Source: Rhizobium cauense (GTDB taxonomy: Bacteria > Pseudomonadota > Alphaproteobacteria > Rhizobiales > Rhizobiaceae). From it: DNA of 64,000 bases. Location: assembly GCF_019511525.1 (NCBI RefSeq), contig NZ_JAEUAT010000020.1:1-64000 (forward strand). The letters are read 5' to 3'. This document shows positions 36,087 through 44,654 of the stretch, one piece after another. Below the pieces are notes generated by a model that was given only the letters and a program-made list of their open reading frames with translations, had not been told where the DNA came from and did not search any database. The position numbers were made by a program, and so were the translations under genes. Every line of letters begins with the position of its first letter. Positions within the stretch are counted from its first letter, which is position 1.

Positions 36087-36332
36087 TCAGCGCTGCCCCC
36101 GATTGTGTTTCCAGTCACGATACGGAACCAATAATTGACCAGGATAACGTCGCTCTATTTCGTCTTCAGTCAGAGCGATTCGAAACAGCACTTCCTGAAG
36201 TAGCTCGTTCTGCCGAGCCTCGCTTGCATCTTCAAGAACCTCCATTGTTTCGAATAGCTCATCGTCAATCATTTCGGAGAGACGCCGAGCAAAGGTATCT
36301 GAAGGCTCAGTCAGGATGTCTTTTTGTGCCAT
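36087..36332 (-). CDS. Hypothetical acidic helical protein
   Basis: 81 residues, strongly helical and acidic (RRLSEMIDDELFETMEVLED, then ENELLQEV-like stretch), ending in a basic tail. ATG at 36332 follows AGGGAC; an upstream ATG at 36395 lies before the promoter. No family recognised. It lies upstream of the giant kinase gene on the same strand, 154 bp apart. Confidence 0.7.
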   Translation of the reverse strand: MAQKDILTEPSDTFARRLSEMIDDELFETMEVLEDASEARQNELLQEVLFRIALTEDEIERRYPGQLLVPYRDWKHNRGQR

Positions 36333-36365
36333 CGCAAGTCCCTGTGAATTGATACCCGCCGAGGG

Positions 36366-36390
36366 AACGACGCGAGGAGCCTGTAGTTCC
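36366..36390 (-). promoter_or_regulatory. Sigma-EcfG-type promoter of the 81-residue gene
   Basis: Minus strand GGAAC at 36390-36386 and GTT at 36368-36366 (N18 to TT), 34 bp before the ATG at 36332. Confidence 0.75.
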
Positions 36391-36436
36391 GACAAGATGG
36401 GGAAAGGCTATTCGCGATCAGGTGCTTGAACCGGCC

Positions 36437-36604
36437 CTACGGGGAACCCAGCCAAGCCCATACCGCGATACAGAGGTAGAGGAAAAAGAACAAGGCAGCC
36501 ACTCCCCCGATTAGTAATACCAGAAAATTGGCGGCCTTCCGCTTTGTTTTTCTTTCGGCAGGCGACGTGGCTGTAGCCACTACGGGATCTTCGGAAGGCT
36601 TCAT
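36437..36604 (-). CDS. Small single-span membrane protein
   Basis: 55 residues: polar N-terminus (MKPSEDPVVATATSPAERKT) and one C-terminal hydrophobic segment (FLVLLIGGVAALFFFLYLCI) ending WAWLGSP. Too short for usual ORF cut-offs. Support comes from the stress-type promoter exactly placed upstream and from clean coding features. No family recognised. Confidence 0.65.
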   Translation of the reverse strand: MKPSEDPVVATATSPAERKTKRKAANFLVLLIGGVAALFFFLYLCIAVWAWLGSP

Positions 36605-36637
36605 CAGTCTGACCGATCTTGGTTGCTCTGTTTATCC

Positions 36638-36662
36638 AACCAAGTTTCTCGAGCGATGTTCC
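36638..36662 (-). promoter_or_regulatory. Sigma-EcfG-type promoter of the 55-residue membrane protein gene
   Basis: Minus strand GGAAC at 36662-36658 and GTT at 36640-36638 (N18 to TT), 34 bp before the ATG at 36604. Confidence 0.75.
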
Positions 36663-36782
36663 CGGCGCGTCTTCAAATTTGGCAGAGTTTGGCCTTGCTG
36701 CGCCAAGGCGAAGGCTTCGAGCCGTGGTTCCTTACTGAACTGACTTTGGCTGATCCGACCAAATGGAAAGGATTTTTGCCCA

Positions 36783-36807
36783 GGAACCAAAACAGCTCTC
36801 CGATGTT
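36783..36807 (+). promoter_or_regulatory. Sigma-EcfG-type promoter of DUF2934-REC gene
   Basis: GGAAC at 36783-36787, GTT at 36805-36807 (N18 to TT), 22 bp before the ATG at 36829; the leader would be short. Confidence 0.7.
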
Positions 36808-36828
36808 CGTCAGCTGCGGAGGTGTATC

Positions 36829-37392
36829 ATGTCTGATAATCGGTTCGAATGGATAAGCAAGCGAGCGTACGCGTTGTGGGAGGAGGCTGGACGACCATCC
36901 GGCCGAGACCAGGATCACTGGATGATTGCGGTTGCAGAACGAAACCTGCTTGAACGCACGCAGGCATCATCTGATGGCCGTGAAGTGCTTGCCAGGAAGC
37001 ATTCCCTTGTACCTCTTGTCGCGTCATCCCAGACATCTGCGGCCAGAGTTCTCCTCGTGGATAAGGAAGTGGCTGCACGCCATCGAACCATGGAGGCACT
37101 TGAACGTGCCGGTATCAGAACTGCCGAGGCCGAAAACGCGAGAGAGGCAATCGGCCTGCTAAAGGATAACAGGTTCGACACGGTCATCACGGATATGACC
37201 ATGCCCGGGAACGTGGACGGGTTGGGTCTGGCAACTTGCGTTCGCTCACTTTGGCCGCGGACCAAGATTATCATCATGTCAGGCATCGTTAAGCTCGCGA
37301 AGGCAGAGCTCGGCCCTGGCGTCTCGTTTCTTCCAAAGCCGGTCCCTGACGCAAGGCTGATAGCCGCCGTCAACGGGAAGAGGATCCGCTAG
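36829..37392 (+). CDS. DUF2934-receiver fusion protein
   Basis: 187 residues: DUF2934 (residues 5-42, SKRAYALWEEAGRPSGRDQD then HWMIA) joined by a linker to a REC domain (about 68-185) with ARVLLVDKEVAARH, phospho-acceptor Asp in VITDMTMPG and conserved Lys in FLPKPV. Unlike canonical receivers the first acidic pocket reads VDK. A coupling of DUF2934 with phosphorelay signalling gives a rare hint to the domain's role. ATG at 36829 follows GGAGGT; the frame is open earlier (ATG 36763) but that lies upstream of the promoter. Confidence 0.85.
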   Translation: MSDNRFEWISKRAYALWEEAGRPSGRDQDHWMIAVAERNLLERTQASSDGREVLARKHSLVPLVASSQTSAARVLLVDKEVAARHRTMEALERAGIRTAEAENAREAIGLLKDNRFDTVITDMTMPGNVDGLGLATCVRSLWPRTKIIIMSGIVKLAKAELGPGVSFLPKPVPDARLIAAVNGKRIR

Positions 37393-37457
37393 CGACTTCG
37401 ATAGCTAAGAGCCATGGCGAGGCGCGGCTGTCGGACAGCCACCCGCTGGGCCAGGGT

Positions 37458-37482
37458 GGAACAACGAAGCCGCTATCTTGTT
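37458..37482 (+). promoter_or_regulatory. Sigma-EcfG-type promoter of the 70-residue gene
   Basis: GGAAC at 37458-37462, GTT at 37480-37482 (N18 to TT), 24 bp before the ATG at 37506. Confidence 0.75.
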
Positions 37483-37505
37483 ACCCTGCAAAAAGGAGGG
37501 CTTGA

Positions 37506-37718
37506 ATGGAGAAGACGCAATCAAGGAAGCTCGCTGAAGAATACCTTCGGCTCGGAGGCAAACGGCTCGCCAAGATCGACGACAACATTGTGGACACCCG
37601 CACATGGGACGAGGATACGCCGGAAGCGGAAGCCTTCTGGCAAAAATATATCCAGACGCTTGACCGCAAGAAACGCGCTGAAGTCGAGGTATTCCTACCT
37701 TCCATCAGCGATCATTGA
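37506..37718 (+). CDS. Hypothetical 70-residue charged protein
   Basis: Highly charged helical protein (SRKLAEEYLRLGGKRLAKID, then EAFWQKYIQTLDRKKRAEVE). ATG at 37506 behind AAAGGAGGG. No family recognised; promoter type and size group it with the other small stress proteins of the window. Confidence 0.7.
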   Translation: MEKTQSRKLAEEYLRLGGKRLAKIDDNIVDTRTWDEDTPEAEAFWQKYIQTLDRKKRAEVEVFLPSISDH

Positions 37719-37836
37719 TGGCGGGAACAAAGGGCCAGGAGTGACGTTTCTGGTCCGTCCGTGAAAGGGATCATCCCATGTATACAGCAGGTGCGCTCCC
37801 CGCCCCTCGTCTGAACGCCCCGATGCCACAAAGAAC

Positions 37837-38196
37837 ATGAGCTCTATGCCCAACATCTCCCGTTCCTATATCAACCGAATGCGCAATCTCATCGGCGCAC
37901 AGGGGACAACGACGTACTGTTCCAACGTAATTGACGCTGGAACCGGAACAAATGACCGGAAGAAAATCAGCGCTAGCATGCCTGGTGAGCCCATTGGTCC
38001 AGCGGAGCCAATAAGCCCGCCAATGCCACCGCCTCTGAGGCCTGACCCGCCGATCAAGGAACCAGATCCAGATCGACTGCCCGACGAGGTTCCCCTTCCC
38101 AACCCCGATGAAAACAACACGCCGCCCAAGATGGCAAGATCGAACTTTCCCCCCTTCTCAGCAGATAGAGCACTTCCTGTTGACCTTCAAAGCTAG
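37837..38196 (+). CDS. Proline-rich hypothetical protein
   Basis: Up to 119 residues; residues 48-95 are a low-complexity Pro/Asp/Glu segment (PPMPPPLRPDPPIKEPDPDR and LPDEVPLPNPDENN). A later in-frame ATG at 37978 would give 72 residues. The opposite strand is also open and Gly-rich there, but the plus frame resembles rhizobial Pro-rich small proteins and leads into the next gene. Start and reality are uncertain. Confidence 0.45.
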   Translation: MSSMPNISRSYINRMRNLIGAQGTTTYCSNVIDAGTGTNDRKKISASMPGEPIGPAEPISPPMPPPLRPDPPIKEPDPDRLPDEVPLPNPDENNTPPKMARSNFPPFSADRALPVDLQS

Positions 38197-38208
38197 AAAG
38201 GAAACCAA

Positions 38209-38466
38209 ATGAGACGCGTTATGATACTGGCTGTAGCCGCACTGACTTTGGCCGGATGCACGCCAACCCAACAAGGAGCTGGCATCGGGGCGGCGTCGGG
38301 CGCTGTGATTGGCGGCGTTGCCACAGGCAACGTTCGCGGGGCCGCCGTCGGAGCCGCAATCGGCGGCGTCGCAGGCGCCGTAATCGGCAATGTCGCCGGT
38401 CAGCCAGGTCAATGCTACTACCGAGACCGATATGGCCGGAGGTATGTCGCATCCTGCCCGCGTTGA
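38209..38466 (+). CDS. Glycine-zipper lipoprotein
   Basis: 85 residues: lipoprotein signal peptide with lipobox LAGC (mature Cys about 17), then a glycine-zipper (GAGIGAASGAVIGGVATG, GAAVGAAIGGVAGAVIG) and a short C-terminal CYYRDRYGRRYVASC with two Cys. Probably inserts in or lines the outer membrane, like 17-kDa-antigen/OsmB-type proteins. RBS AAGGAAACC; a strong terminator follows at 38524. Confidence 0.85.
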   Translation: MRRVMILAVAALTLAGCTPTQQGAGIGAASGAVIGGVATGNVRGAAVGAAIGGVAGAVIGNVAGQPGQCYYRDRYGRRYVASCPR

Positions 38467-38523
38467 TGAGGCGGCATTAACGGGTCATGGCGTAGTACCC
38501 TCCCTTGCGCCTAATGGCCGAAA

Positions 38524-38555
38524 AAAGAGGCCGGGTTCCCAATCCCGGCCTCTTT
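38524..38555 (+). terminator. Perfect hairpin terminator
   Basis: 12-bp perfect stem (AAAGAGGCCGGG / CCCGGCCTCTTT) with an 8-base loop, 58 bp after the lipoprotein gene. The A-run before and T-run at the end let it act from either side. Confidence 0.85.
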
Positions 38556-38682
38556 CGTCAAGCCACACTCGACGCACTGAGATTGGTACGCTGTGTGACC
38601 CAGCAAATGTTTTAGCCAAACCTTATTGACGGGTCGTTCAAATTCAGCATGAATCGCAGCACGCATAGCGCGGGAGGCGTAT

Positions 38683-39090
38683 ATGTTGTTTGCCGACCTC
38701 ATTGGAAAGAACGTGCTGATCGTTGAAGATGACAGTCTTCAAGCAAGCGCGATGCGCGTTGCCATGGAATATCAGGGTAGTCAGGTTGTGGGTCCGTTTC
38801 CGGACCTCGATGACGGTTTTGCCGCACTTGAGCAAAAACCTGTCGATATTGCCATCCTGGATGTCAGCCTCAACGCTCAGAAGGTGTTTCCGTTGGCCGA
38901 CGAGCTCACCGAACGGGGCATCCCGTTTGTCTTTGTGACGGGCTACGATAGACACTTCCTGCCTCCCCGCTTCCAAAAATCGGCGTGCGTGGTAAAGCCG
39001 CTTGGTGATGAAGACCTGGCGTTCGCAGTTGCAATTTCGATCATTGGCGCCCGCAATGGCGGTAGCAATCGAGCCAAGGACATCACCTGA
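38683..39090 (+). CDS. Single-domain response regulator
   Basis: 135 residues, one REC domain: NVLIVEDDSLQASAMRVAM, phospho-acceptor Asp in AILDVSLNAQ, VFVTGYD and Lys in CVVKPLGDEDL. Similar in type to the regulator at 8697-9101. RBS GGGAGG before ATG 38683. Possible relay partner for the kinases in the window. Confidence 0.85.
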   Translation: MLFADLIGKNVLIVEDDSLQASAMRVAMEYQGSQVVGPFPDLDDGFAALEQKPVDIAILDVSLNAQKVFPLADELTERGIPFVFVTGYDRHFLPPRFQKSACVVKPLGDEDLAFAVAISIIGARNGGSNRAKDIT

Positions 39091-39254
39091 CGCTCTTGCT
39101 TTCCCCCGGCTGATCGCGATGCCTTGGTCGGCCATGCTCAGGCGGCGCTCGAAGGCGCCAGGAAATCTGAAGCCGCGGGAAGCTTAGGGGAAATAGGCGT
39201 TGGAATTTCCAGAAAGGACAACGCGGTCTCGTGCAACGACAGGATGTGATTGCT

Positions 39255-39280
39255 GGAACCATTCCAGCATCTACGAAGTT
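39255..39280 (+). promoter_or_regulatory. Sigma-EcfG-type promoter of GMC oxidoreductase gene
   Basis: GGAAC at 39255-39259, GTT at 39278-39280 (N19 to TT), 38 bp before the ATG at 39318. Confidence 0.55.
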
Positions 39281-39317
39281 CCAAGGCAAGTGTTAGCCTA
39301 AAAAGGGACGCCCGAAG

Positions 39318-40916
39318 ATGCTTGGGAATTTGGGTGGTGTGCCCGAGAACTGGTGCCAAGTCTGCGTTGTGGGAGCCGGTCCTGTTGGGCTTGCGCTAGC
39401 AATTTCGCTCGCAAACAAAGGGCTTCGGGTGCTGCTTTTGGAATCTGGACGCAGTTCGCGCAACCTCCAAGCGCAGGCGCTGTCCCAACTCGCTTCGCTC
39501 AATCCGGAGTATCATGGTCACTCAGATGCGACGGTAGTGCGTGCGGTGGGCGGCTCGACACTGCGCTGGGGTGGTCGCTGCGTCGAACTCGATGACATCG
39601 ACTTCGATGAACGCGAGCATGTCTCTGAGGGAAAGTGGCCGATAGGACACGGAGAAATCAGGCCTTACTATTCCGCAGCCCGAAGTTTCCTGACCGCCGA
39701 GATCGACCTGCTTCCTGTCAAGAATGAAGTATCAGATTTTGACGTGTCGCTGGAGACTTGGGCACGCATTAAAAACACGGCGCATGCAAATCGCAGCGTG
39801 ATTGCCACACTTCACGATCTCGTCGTTGTTAGTGAGTGTACGATCTTGGCTCTAAATGTTGAGCGCGAGCGAGGTAGAATTTTGTCCTTGGACTGCATCA
39901 AGCATGGAGCGCGCCACAAGCTGACCGCCCCGGCTTTTGTTCTTTCCGCGGGCGGGCGAGAAAACGCGCGGCTACTTCTGGAAGCGCAGTGCACACACCC
40001 TCAGCTTTTTTGCGGCGATAGCGGACCACTTGGACGGTACTATATGGGGCATCTGACTGGAGAAATTTCCGCGATACGATTCGCGTCGTCGCACTTGGCT
40101 GAGCGCCATTTTTTCAAGACCTCTCCGACAGGAACCGTTTATCGCCATCGCTTGAAGCCGAGCAAAGATGTCCAGCGTCACCGCCACCTATTAAATATTG
40201 CATTCTGGCCCGACAGTCCTACGCCAGATGAGGTGTTGAATGGAAATGGGGCAGGCTCTTTACTGCACCTTATACGACATGCCGCCTCAAAATCTTGCCG
40301 TACTGCGCCGAAGCCCCACTCGCTAACGCAGGAGGCGTTAAAGGCTCATTTCAAGAACGCATTCGCCGATCCCTGGCAAACGATCGTTGGCGGCGTTGGG
40401 ATGGCGAGACGCAGACTGACGCCCGCAAATGGTCCCCGGACGGTCCATATCAGTCCCAGCAACACCTACGTCATGCGGTATCATTCGGAACAGCTTGCCG
40501 CGGCGCACAACCGCGTCAGTTTAAGCCATAAGCGGGACGAATATGGTTGCCGCCGTTTGAACGTTGATTTCAATTTTGCGACCGAAGACTTCGCTTCGGT
40601 GATTCGAGCGCACGATGCGATGAATGATTGGCTTATCCGCACCGGGTTCGGCACAATGACATACCTGAGGCCTATGGAGACTATGGAGCAGTGGGTAAGG
40701 GAGCAGGCAGTGGACGGCTACCACCAGATAGGGCTGACCCGAATGTCTTCGAAGGCGAATACGGGCATCGTGAACGAAAATTGTCGTGTCCACGACCTCG
40801 AGAACCTTTACATCGCTGGCAGCTCAGTATTTCCGACGTCTGGGCAAGCAAACCCCACCTTACCCGCCGTCGCACTGGCTATGCGGCTTGCCGATCATCT
40901 TGCAACCGTCGTGTGA
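39318..40916 (+). CDS. GMC-family FAD-dependent oxidoreductase
   Basis: 532 residues. N-terminal FAD site VCVVGAGPVGLALAISLANK, the GMC-type GGSTLRWGGRC motif near residue 77, and a C-terminal GMC domain with GYHQIGLTRM and SSVFPTSGQANPTLPAVALA. The His in GYHQIG is the likely catalytic base. The family oxidises alcohols or sugars; the substrate cannot be read from sequence. No cytochrome or small subunit is adjacent. Monocistronic under a probable stress promoter. Confidence 0.88.
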   Translation: MLGNLGGVPENWCQVCVVGAGPVGLALAISLANKGLRVLLLESGRSSRNLQAQALSQLASLNPEYHGHSDATVVRAVGGSTLRWGGRCVELDDIDFDEREHVSEGKWPIGHGEIRPYYSAARSFLTAEIDLLPVKNEVSDFDVSLETWARIKNTAHANRSVIATLHDLVVVSECTILALNVERERGRILSLDCIKHGARHKLTAPAFVLSAGGRENARLLLEAQCTHPQLFCGDSGPLGRYYMGHLTGEISAIRFASSHLAERHFFKTSPTGTVYRHRLKPSKDVQRHRHLLNIAFWPDSPTPDEVLNGNGAGSLLHLIRHAASKSCRTAPKPHSLTQEALKAHFKNAFADPWQTIVGGVGMARRRLTPANGPRTVHISPSNTYVMRYHSEQLAAAHNRVSLSHKRDEYGCRRLNVDFNFATEDFASVIRAHDAMNDWLIRTGFGTMTYLRPMETMEQWVREQAVDGYHQIGLTRMSSKANTGIVNENCRVHDLENLYIAGSSVFPTSGQANPTLPAVALAMRLADHLATVV

Positions 40917-41041
40917 GCGCATGGAAGATCAAGGGGATGGATCTTAATCAAGCATAATCGGTACGTTTACGGACGAAACCGAAACGCTTCCACGTTCTGG
41001 GCTAGCTTTCCCTTTGAGTCGCGAGAGAAAGCCTTGTCACA

Positions 41042-41242
41042 ATGGATGAACTGGTACCGAATGAATATTATTGGGTTAGACAGAAGTCGGCCTCAGAAAA
41101 CCCGTCCTTGCAGATCGCCATGTTGTCTTCGGTTTTCGGTCCAACACCAGAGTTTTTCAGTCTCGTGATCCCCGGCTGTGAGCAGCACTTTGCGCCGGAA
41201 GAGTTCGAGTTCATAGCCCATGTACCCACGCCGGTATCATAA
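41042..41242 (+). CDS. Hypothetical 66-residue protein
   Basis: Contains the N-terminal pattern NEYYWVRQ and a compact body ending PGCEQHFAPEEFEFIAHVP. ATG at 41042; ribosome binding site weak. No family recognised. Between it and the GMC gene there is nothing else. Confidence 0.5.
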   Translation: MDELVPNEYYWVRQKSASENPSLQIAMLSSVFGPTPEFFSLVIPGCEQHFAPEEFEFIAHVPTPVS

Positions 41243-41302
41243 GCAGATTCCACGCAATTCAATCTTTCGACGTGTCAAAGGTAGTTTTCGGGACAGGCGC
41301 AG

Positions 41303-41327
41303 GGAACAAGGTTGATTGGTCAGGGTT
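41303..41327 (+). promoter_or_regulatory. Sigma-EcfG-type promoter of secreted protein gene
   Basis: GGAAC at 41303-41307, GTT at 41325-41327 (N18 to TT), 37 bp before the ATG at 41364. Confidence 0.75.
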
Positions 41328-41363
41328 CCGGTTTTGTAACAAGCGAAACCAAGGAGAACTCTC

Positions 41364-41702
41364 ATGAACATGAAGCTTCTAGCCGCAGCGCTGCTGTCAG
41401 TTGGAATGGCGACTTCAGCCTTTGCCCAGTCCAATCCGGTACCGAATAACATGGCAAACGATAAGACCCCTGGTCAGGATGCCGGCGGTGGTGCCGGTGG
41501 CGATGTCCAGACGCAAACCGGCACCAGCGCGCCTGTTGTGGTTGATCCTAATGCCACAAACAGCACCATGGGCACCAACACGAACTCCACCGGAACAGTA
41601 GACCGGACACGTTGCCCGCCGCAGGCCGCCCCAGGTGCGGTTGCGACACAGGGCGGCAGCGGTGGCGCCTCAGTAAGCGAAGCCTGCCCAGACAACCAGT
41701 AG
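41364..41702 (+). CDS. Small secreted protein with two conserved Cys
   Basis: 112 residues: signal peptide (MKLLAAALLSVGMATSAFA, cleavage after AFA-Q about residue 22), then a Gly/Thr/Asn-rich low-complexity region and two Cys near the C-terminus (TRCPPQAAPG, SEACPDNQ). It is a paralogue of the gene at 54081-54377: both start FAQSNP after cleavage and end with Cys ... QGG ... Cys-x-D-N. Periplasmic, role unknown. Strong RBS AAGGAG. Confidence 0.8.
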   Translation: MNMKLLAAALLSVGMATSAFAQSNPVPNNMANDKTPGQDAGGGAGGDVQTQTGTSAPVVVDPNATNSTMGTNTNSTGTVDRTRCPPQAAPGAVATQGGSGGASVSEACPDNQ

Positions 41703-41711
41703 CTGGATCAT

Positions 41712-41739
41712 TTTGGTGGAGGTCTCGGCCTCCACCAAA
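41712..41739 (+). terminator. Hairpin terminator
   Basis: 11-bp stem (TTTGGTGGAGG / CCTCCACCAAA) with loop TCTCGG, 10 bp after the secreted-protein gene, followed by CTCTTCT. Confidence 0.75.
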
Positions 41740-41956
41740 CTCTTCTAGAAGAAGAAGATGAAACCGTCCTGCCGCCACGCTCTCTAAAAAGAGTAGCTCG
41801 CGCTGCACCTCCCCACTTAGCGGGATTGAACAGTGCACTTGGTGCCGCATCAGGGCTCAAAACCGCATGGCCAGGCCTGCGATTGCCAAGTCGACATCTT
41901 TCAATTGCGCAGCTTCACGATTGTTCTGGGCGAACTGGGGCAGAAGGAGATTGAGG

Positions 41957-43747
41957 ATGACACAGACTGTTGGCGACTTTGTCGTGCAGCGTTTGTCTGC
42001 TTGGGGGGTCAACCGCATTTTCGGGTACTCCGGCGATGGGATCAATGGCGTCTTCGGCGCGCTCAATCGCGCGGATGGCAAAATCGGTTTTGTCCAAGCA
42101 CGCCATGAGGAGATGGCTGCATTCATGGCTTGCGCCTACGCAAAATTTACTGGCAATCTCGGCGTCTGCATTGCCACGTCGGGACCAGGCGCCACTCACC
42201 TTGTAACCGGAATGTACGATGCCCGCGCCGACCATCAGCCGCTGCTGGCCATTGTGGGTCAGCAGGCACGGGATGCAATCGGAGGGCATTACCAGCAAGA
42301 GGTGGATCTTGCCGCGTTGTTCAAAGACGTAGCTCGCGAGTTTGTCTATCAGGCGGCGACACCGGCACAAGTTCGTCATTTGCTGGATCGTGCGATCCGG
42401 ATAGCAATCGCGAAAAGAACAGTGACTGCCGTGATTTTGCCGAACGACCTTCAAGATGTCGACTACGAGGACCCAGCGCGCATTCATGGGACGGTCCACT
42501 CCGGAGCAGGATTTAGGAAACCGCGCGTGGTTCCCCACATGGTCGACCTGCAAGCAGCAGCGGACGTGCTGAACGAAGGCGAGCGGACCGCCGTTTTGGT
42601 CGGAGCAGGCGCTCTGCAGGCGACCGAGGAGGTCATCGCCGTTTCCGACAGGCTCGGTGCTGGCGCGGCAAAGGCTCTTCTTGGCAAGGCTGTATTGCCG
42701 GATGACCTCCCTTGGGTGACGGGATCTATCGGTCTCCTGGGTACGAAACCGTCGTCTGATCTTATGAACGACTGTGACACGTTGCTGATGATCGGGTCAG
42801 GATTTCCATACTCGGAGTTTTTACCCGAGGAAGGAAAAGCCAAGGCCGTCCAAATCGACATAGACCCGGCCATGCTTTCCTTACGCTATCCCATGGATGT
42901 CAATCTGGTTGGCGATGCCTCGGAAACGCTGACCGCCCTCCTTCCACTCTTGCGCCAGAAAGGATTCGACTGGCGCAAAAAGATCGAGAAGAACGTAACG
43001 GCGTGGGAGCAGTTGCTCGAGAAGCGGGCGCTTGCCGATGCAAAACCCCTCAATCCTCAAAGGGTCGCCTGGGAGCTATCTCCTCGGCTTCCTGATGGTG
43101 CGATAATCACCTGTGACTCTGGATCCTGCGCAAATTGGTACGCGCGCGACCTCAAGATTAGGCGCGGCATGATGGCTTCGCTGTCGGGAGGGCTGGCATC
43201 CATGGGGGCGGCCGTGCCCTACGCCATTGCGGCGAAATTTGCGCAGACAGATCGACCGGTTGTCGCCCTCGTTGGAGATGGCGCTATGCAAATGAACAAC
43301 ATGGCCGAACTCGTTACCATCGAAAAATACTGGCGCCATTGGAATGACCACCGTCTCGTCGTCTGTGTCTTTAACAACGAGGACCTCAACCAGGTGACTT
43401 GGGAGCAGAGGATCATGCAGGGTGATCCTAAATTCGAAGCGTCTCAGTCCATCCCCAATGTGCCGTACCACAAATTCGCGGAGTTAATCGGATTGGATGG
43501 AATTTTCGTCGATACGGCCGATGACGTTGGCCCCGCATGGGACCGTGCTTTCAAGGCCGATCGGCCTGTCGTTCTGGAGTTCAAAACGGACCCGGAGGTC
43601 CCGCCACTTCCACCTCACCTGACCCTGAAACAGGCCCGCAACTTCGCTAGCACGCTTGTCAAAGGTGACCCGAATGAGGTGGGGCTCGTTCGGGGCACAC
43701 TCCAACAAATTGTCAGTGCCGTCGTGCCAGGCAAGCACGAGAAATAA
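41957..43747 (+). CDS. ThDP-dependent enzyme, pyruvate oxidase/PoxB-like
   Basis: 596 residues of the acetolactate synthase/pyruvate oxidase superfamily. PYR domain with the cofactor-activating Glu in ARHEEMAAFMA, central FAD/nucleotide-type domain, and PP domain with VGDGAMQMNNMAEL. A FNNEDLNQVTWEQR stretch and absence of a regulatory subunit gene point to a PoxB-like pyruvate:quinone oxidoreductase rather than acetolactate synthase. ATG at 41957 has a good AAGGAG; the frame is open 30 codons further upstream. In stationary or stress phase PoxB makes acetate from pyruvate; that role here is inferred. Confidence 0.85.
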   Translation: MTQTVGDFVVQRLSAWGVNRIFGYSGDGINGVFGALNRADGKIGFVQARHEEMAAFMACAYAKFTGNLGVCIATSGPGATHLVTGMYDARADHQPLLAIVGQQARDAIGGHYQQEVDLAALFKDVAREFVYQAATPAQVRHLLDRAIRIAIAKRTVTAVILPNDLQDVDYEDPARIHGTVHSGAGFRKPRVVPHMVDLQAAADVLNEGERTAVLVGAGALQATEEVIAVSDRLGAGAAKALLGKAVLPDDLPWVTGSIGLLGTKPSSDLMNDCDTLLMIGSGFPYSEFLPEEGKAKAVQIDIDPAMLSLRYPMDVNLVGDASETLTALLPLLRQKGFDWRKKIEKNVTAWEQLLEKRALADAKPLNPQRVAWELSPRLPDGAIITCDSGSCANWYARDLKIRRGMMASLSGGLASMGAAVPYAIAAKFAQTDRPVVALVGDGAMQMNNMAELVTIEKYWRHWNDHRLVVCVFNNEDLNQVTWEQRIMQGDPKFEASQSIPNVPYHKFAELIGLDGIFVDTADDVGPAWDRAFKADRPVVLEFKTDPEVPPLPPHLTLKQARNFASTLVKGDPNEVGLVRGTLQQIVSAVVPGKHEK

Positions 43748-43997
43748 ACTGACCCGGAACTGAACTTGGGCCTACGTGCATCATCTTTCAGGTTCGGCAA
43801 CTCGACGTTTATCATTTCTGGGCCTGGTCATGGAATTCTGCCATCGCTCCAGTCGTTGGACCACCTCATTTCAATGAGATTCTTCCTTTTTTTTCGAAGT
43901 CTCGCGCTCACACGGAGCGGATGCCGGACCAGGTGATACTGCGAGGCTTTACCGTCGCAGGGTTGCGGCCCTTGCCAAAGAGACGCCGTGAGCGATT
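43748..43997. other. Intergenic stretch without recognised gene
   Basis: About 250 bp after the PoxB-like gene. A T-rich run near 43880 is visible but I see no gene or clear hairpin before the promoter at 43998. Confidence 0.4.
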
Positions 43998-44022
43998 GGA
44001 ACCCTGACGATGGGTCAAGGTT
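43998..44022 (+). promoter_or_regulatory. Sigma-EcfG-type promoter of 140-residue secreted protein gene
   Basis: GGAAC at 43998-44002, GTT at 44020-44022 (N18 to TT), 70 bp before the ATG at 44092. Confidence 0.65.
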
Positions 44023-44091
44023 AGGGCAGACTGGAAGGAGCGTCGTCCTGGTGTTCCTCGACCAGCAATCGCCTGATAAAGCGAGGCTCTC

Positions 44092-44514
44092 ATGCGGATA
44101 ATGCCAATCGTGATAGTCGTACTTGCCGCTTCCGCGTCCCACGCACACGACGCTCCAAGCGGATTTAAGTATGCTGGTTACTGCTGCAATGGAAACAACC
44201 ACACAGGCGATTGCCAGCCAATACCCTCGTCGTCTGTTCGTCCGCGCGGTAACGGCTACCGCCTGACCCTTAAGCCAGGAGAACATCGCCTCGCAACACG
44301 GCTGCATGTCTTTTCGGTACCGCAGTCAAAAGCGATCAGCTCCCCAGATGGGCTCTATCACCTCTGCCTGTTTCCCGACGAAAACACGGTGCGCTGTTTT
44401 TACGCTCCTCCTATGGGATATTTAGGAACGACCCTCGTTTGCTCATTGAAGGTTCGTGATGATGGTTTAGGCCAAGATGAAGCGATCGCGATCGCTACCA
44501 GGAACTTCAACTAA
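44092..44514 (+). CDS. Secreted hypothetical protein
   Basis: 140 residues: signal peptide (MPIVIVVLAASASHAH), then a Cys-rich domain with FKYAGYCCNGNNHTGDCQPI, and a C-terminal DGLYHLCLFPDENTVRCFYAP. The even number of Cys suggests disulfides in the periplasm. A known rhizobial family by appearance, function unknown. ATG at 44092. Confidence 0.75.
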   Translation: MRIMPIVIVVLAASASHAHDAPSGFKYAGYCCNGNNHTGDCQPIPSSSVRPRGNGYRLTLKPGEHRLATRLHVFSVPQSKAISSPDGLYHLCLFPDENTVRCFYAPPMGYLGTTLVCSLKVRDDGLGQDEAIAIATRNFN

Positions 44515-44654
44515 ATCCAGCTGTTAATGAACTAACGGTCCCGAAATTGATCGGATCTTTTCGTCAGGTCTGGCCGGTGATTTCTTAGCTCCCGGCTCGA
44601 GGATATGGACCACCCCGCGACGTTGAGCGATGTGATGTAGAAAGTAATATCTCA

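Noticed and set aside
37866..38129. Glycine-rich minus-strand ORF opposite the Pro-rich protein
   Set aside because: Gly-rich frame is the complement of Pro codons; no start signal. The plus frame is preferred, with low confidence.
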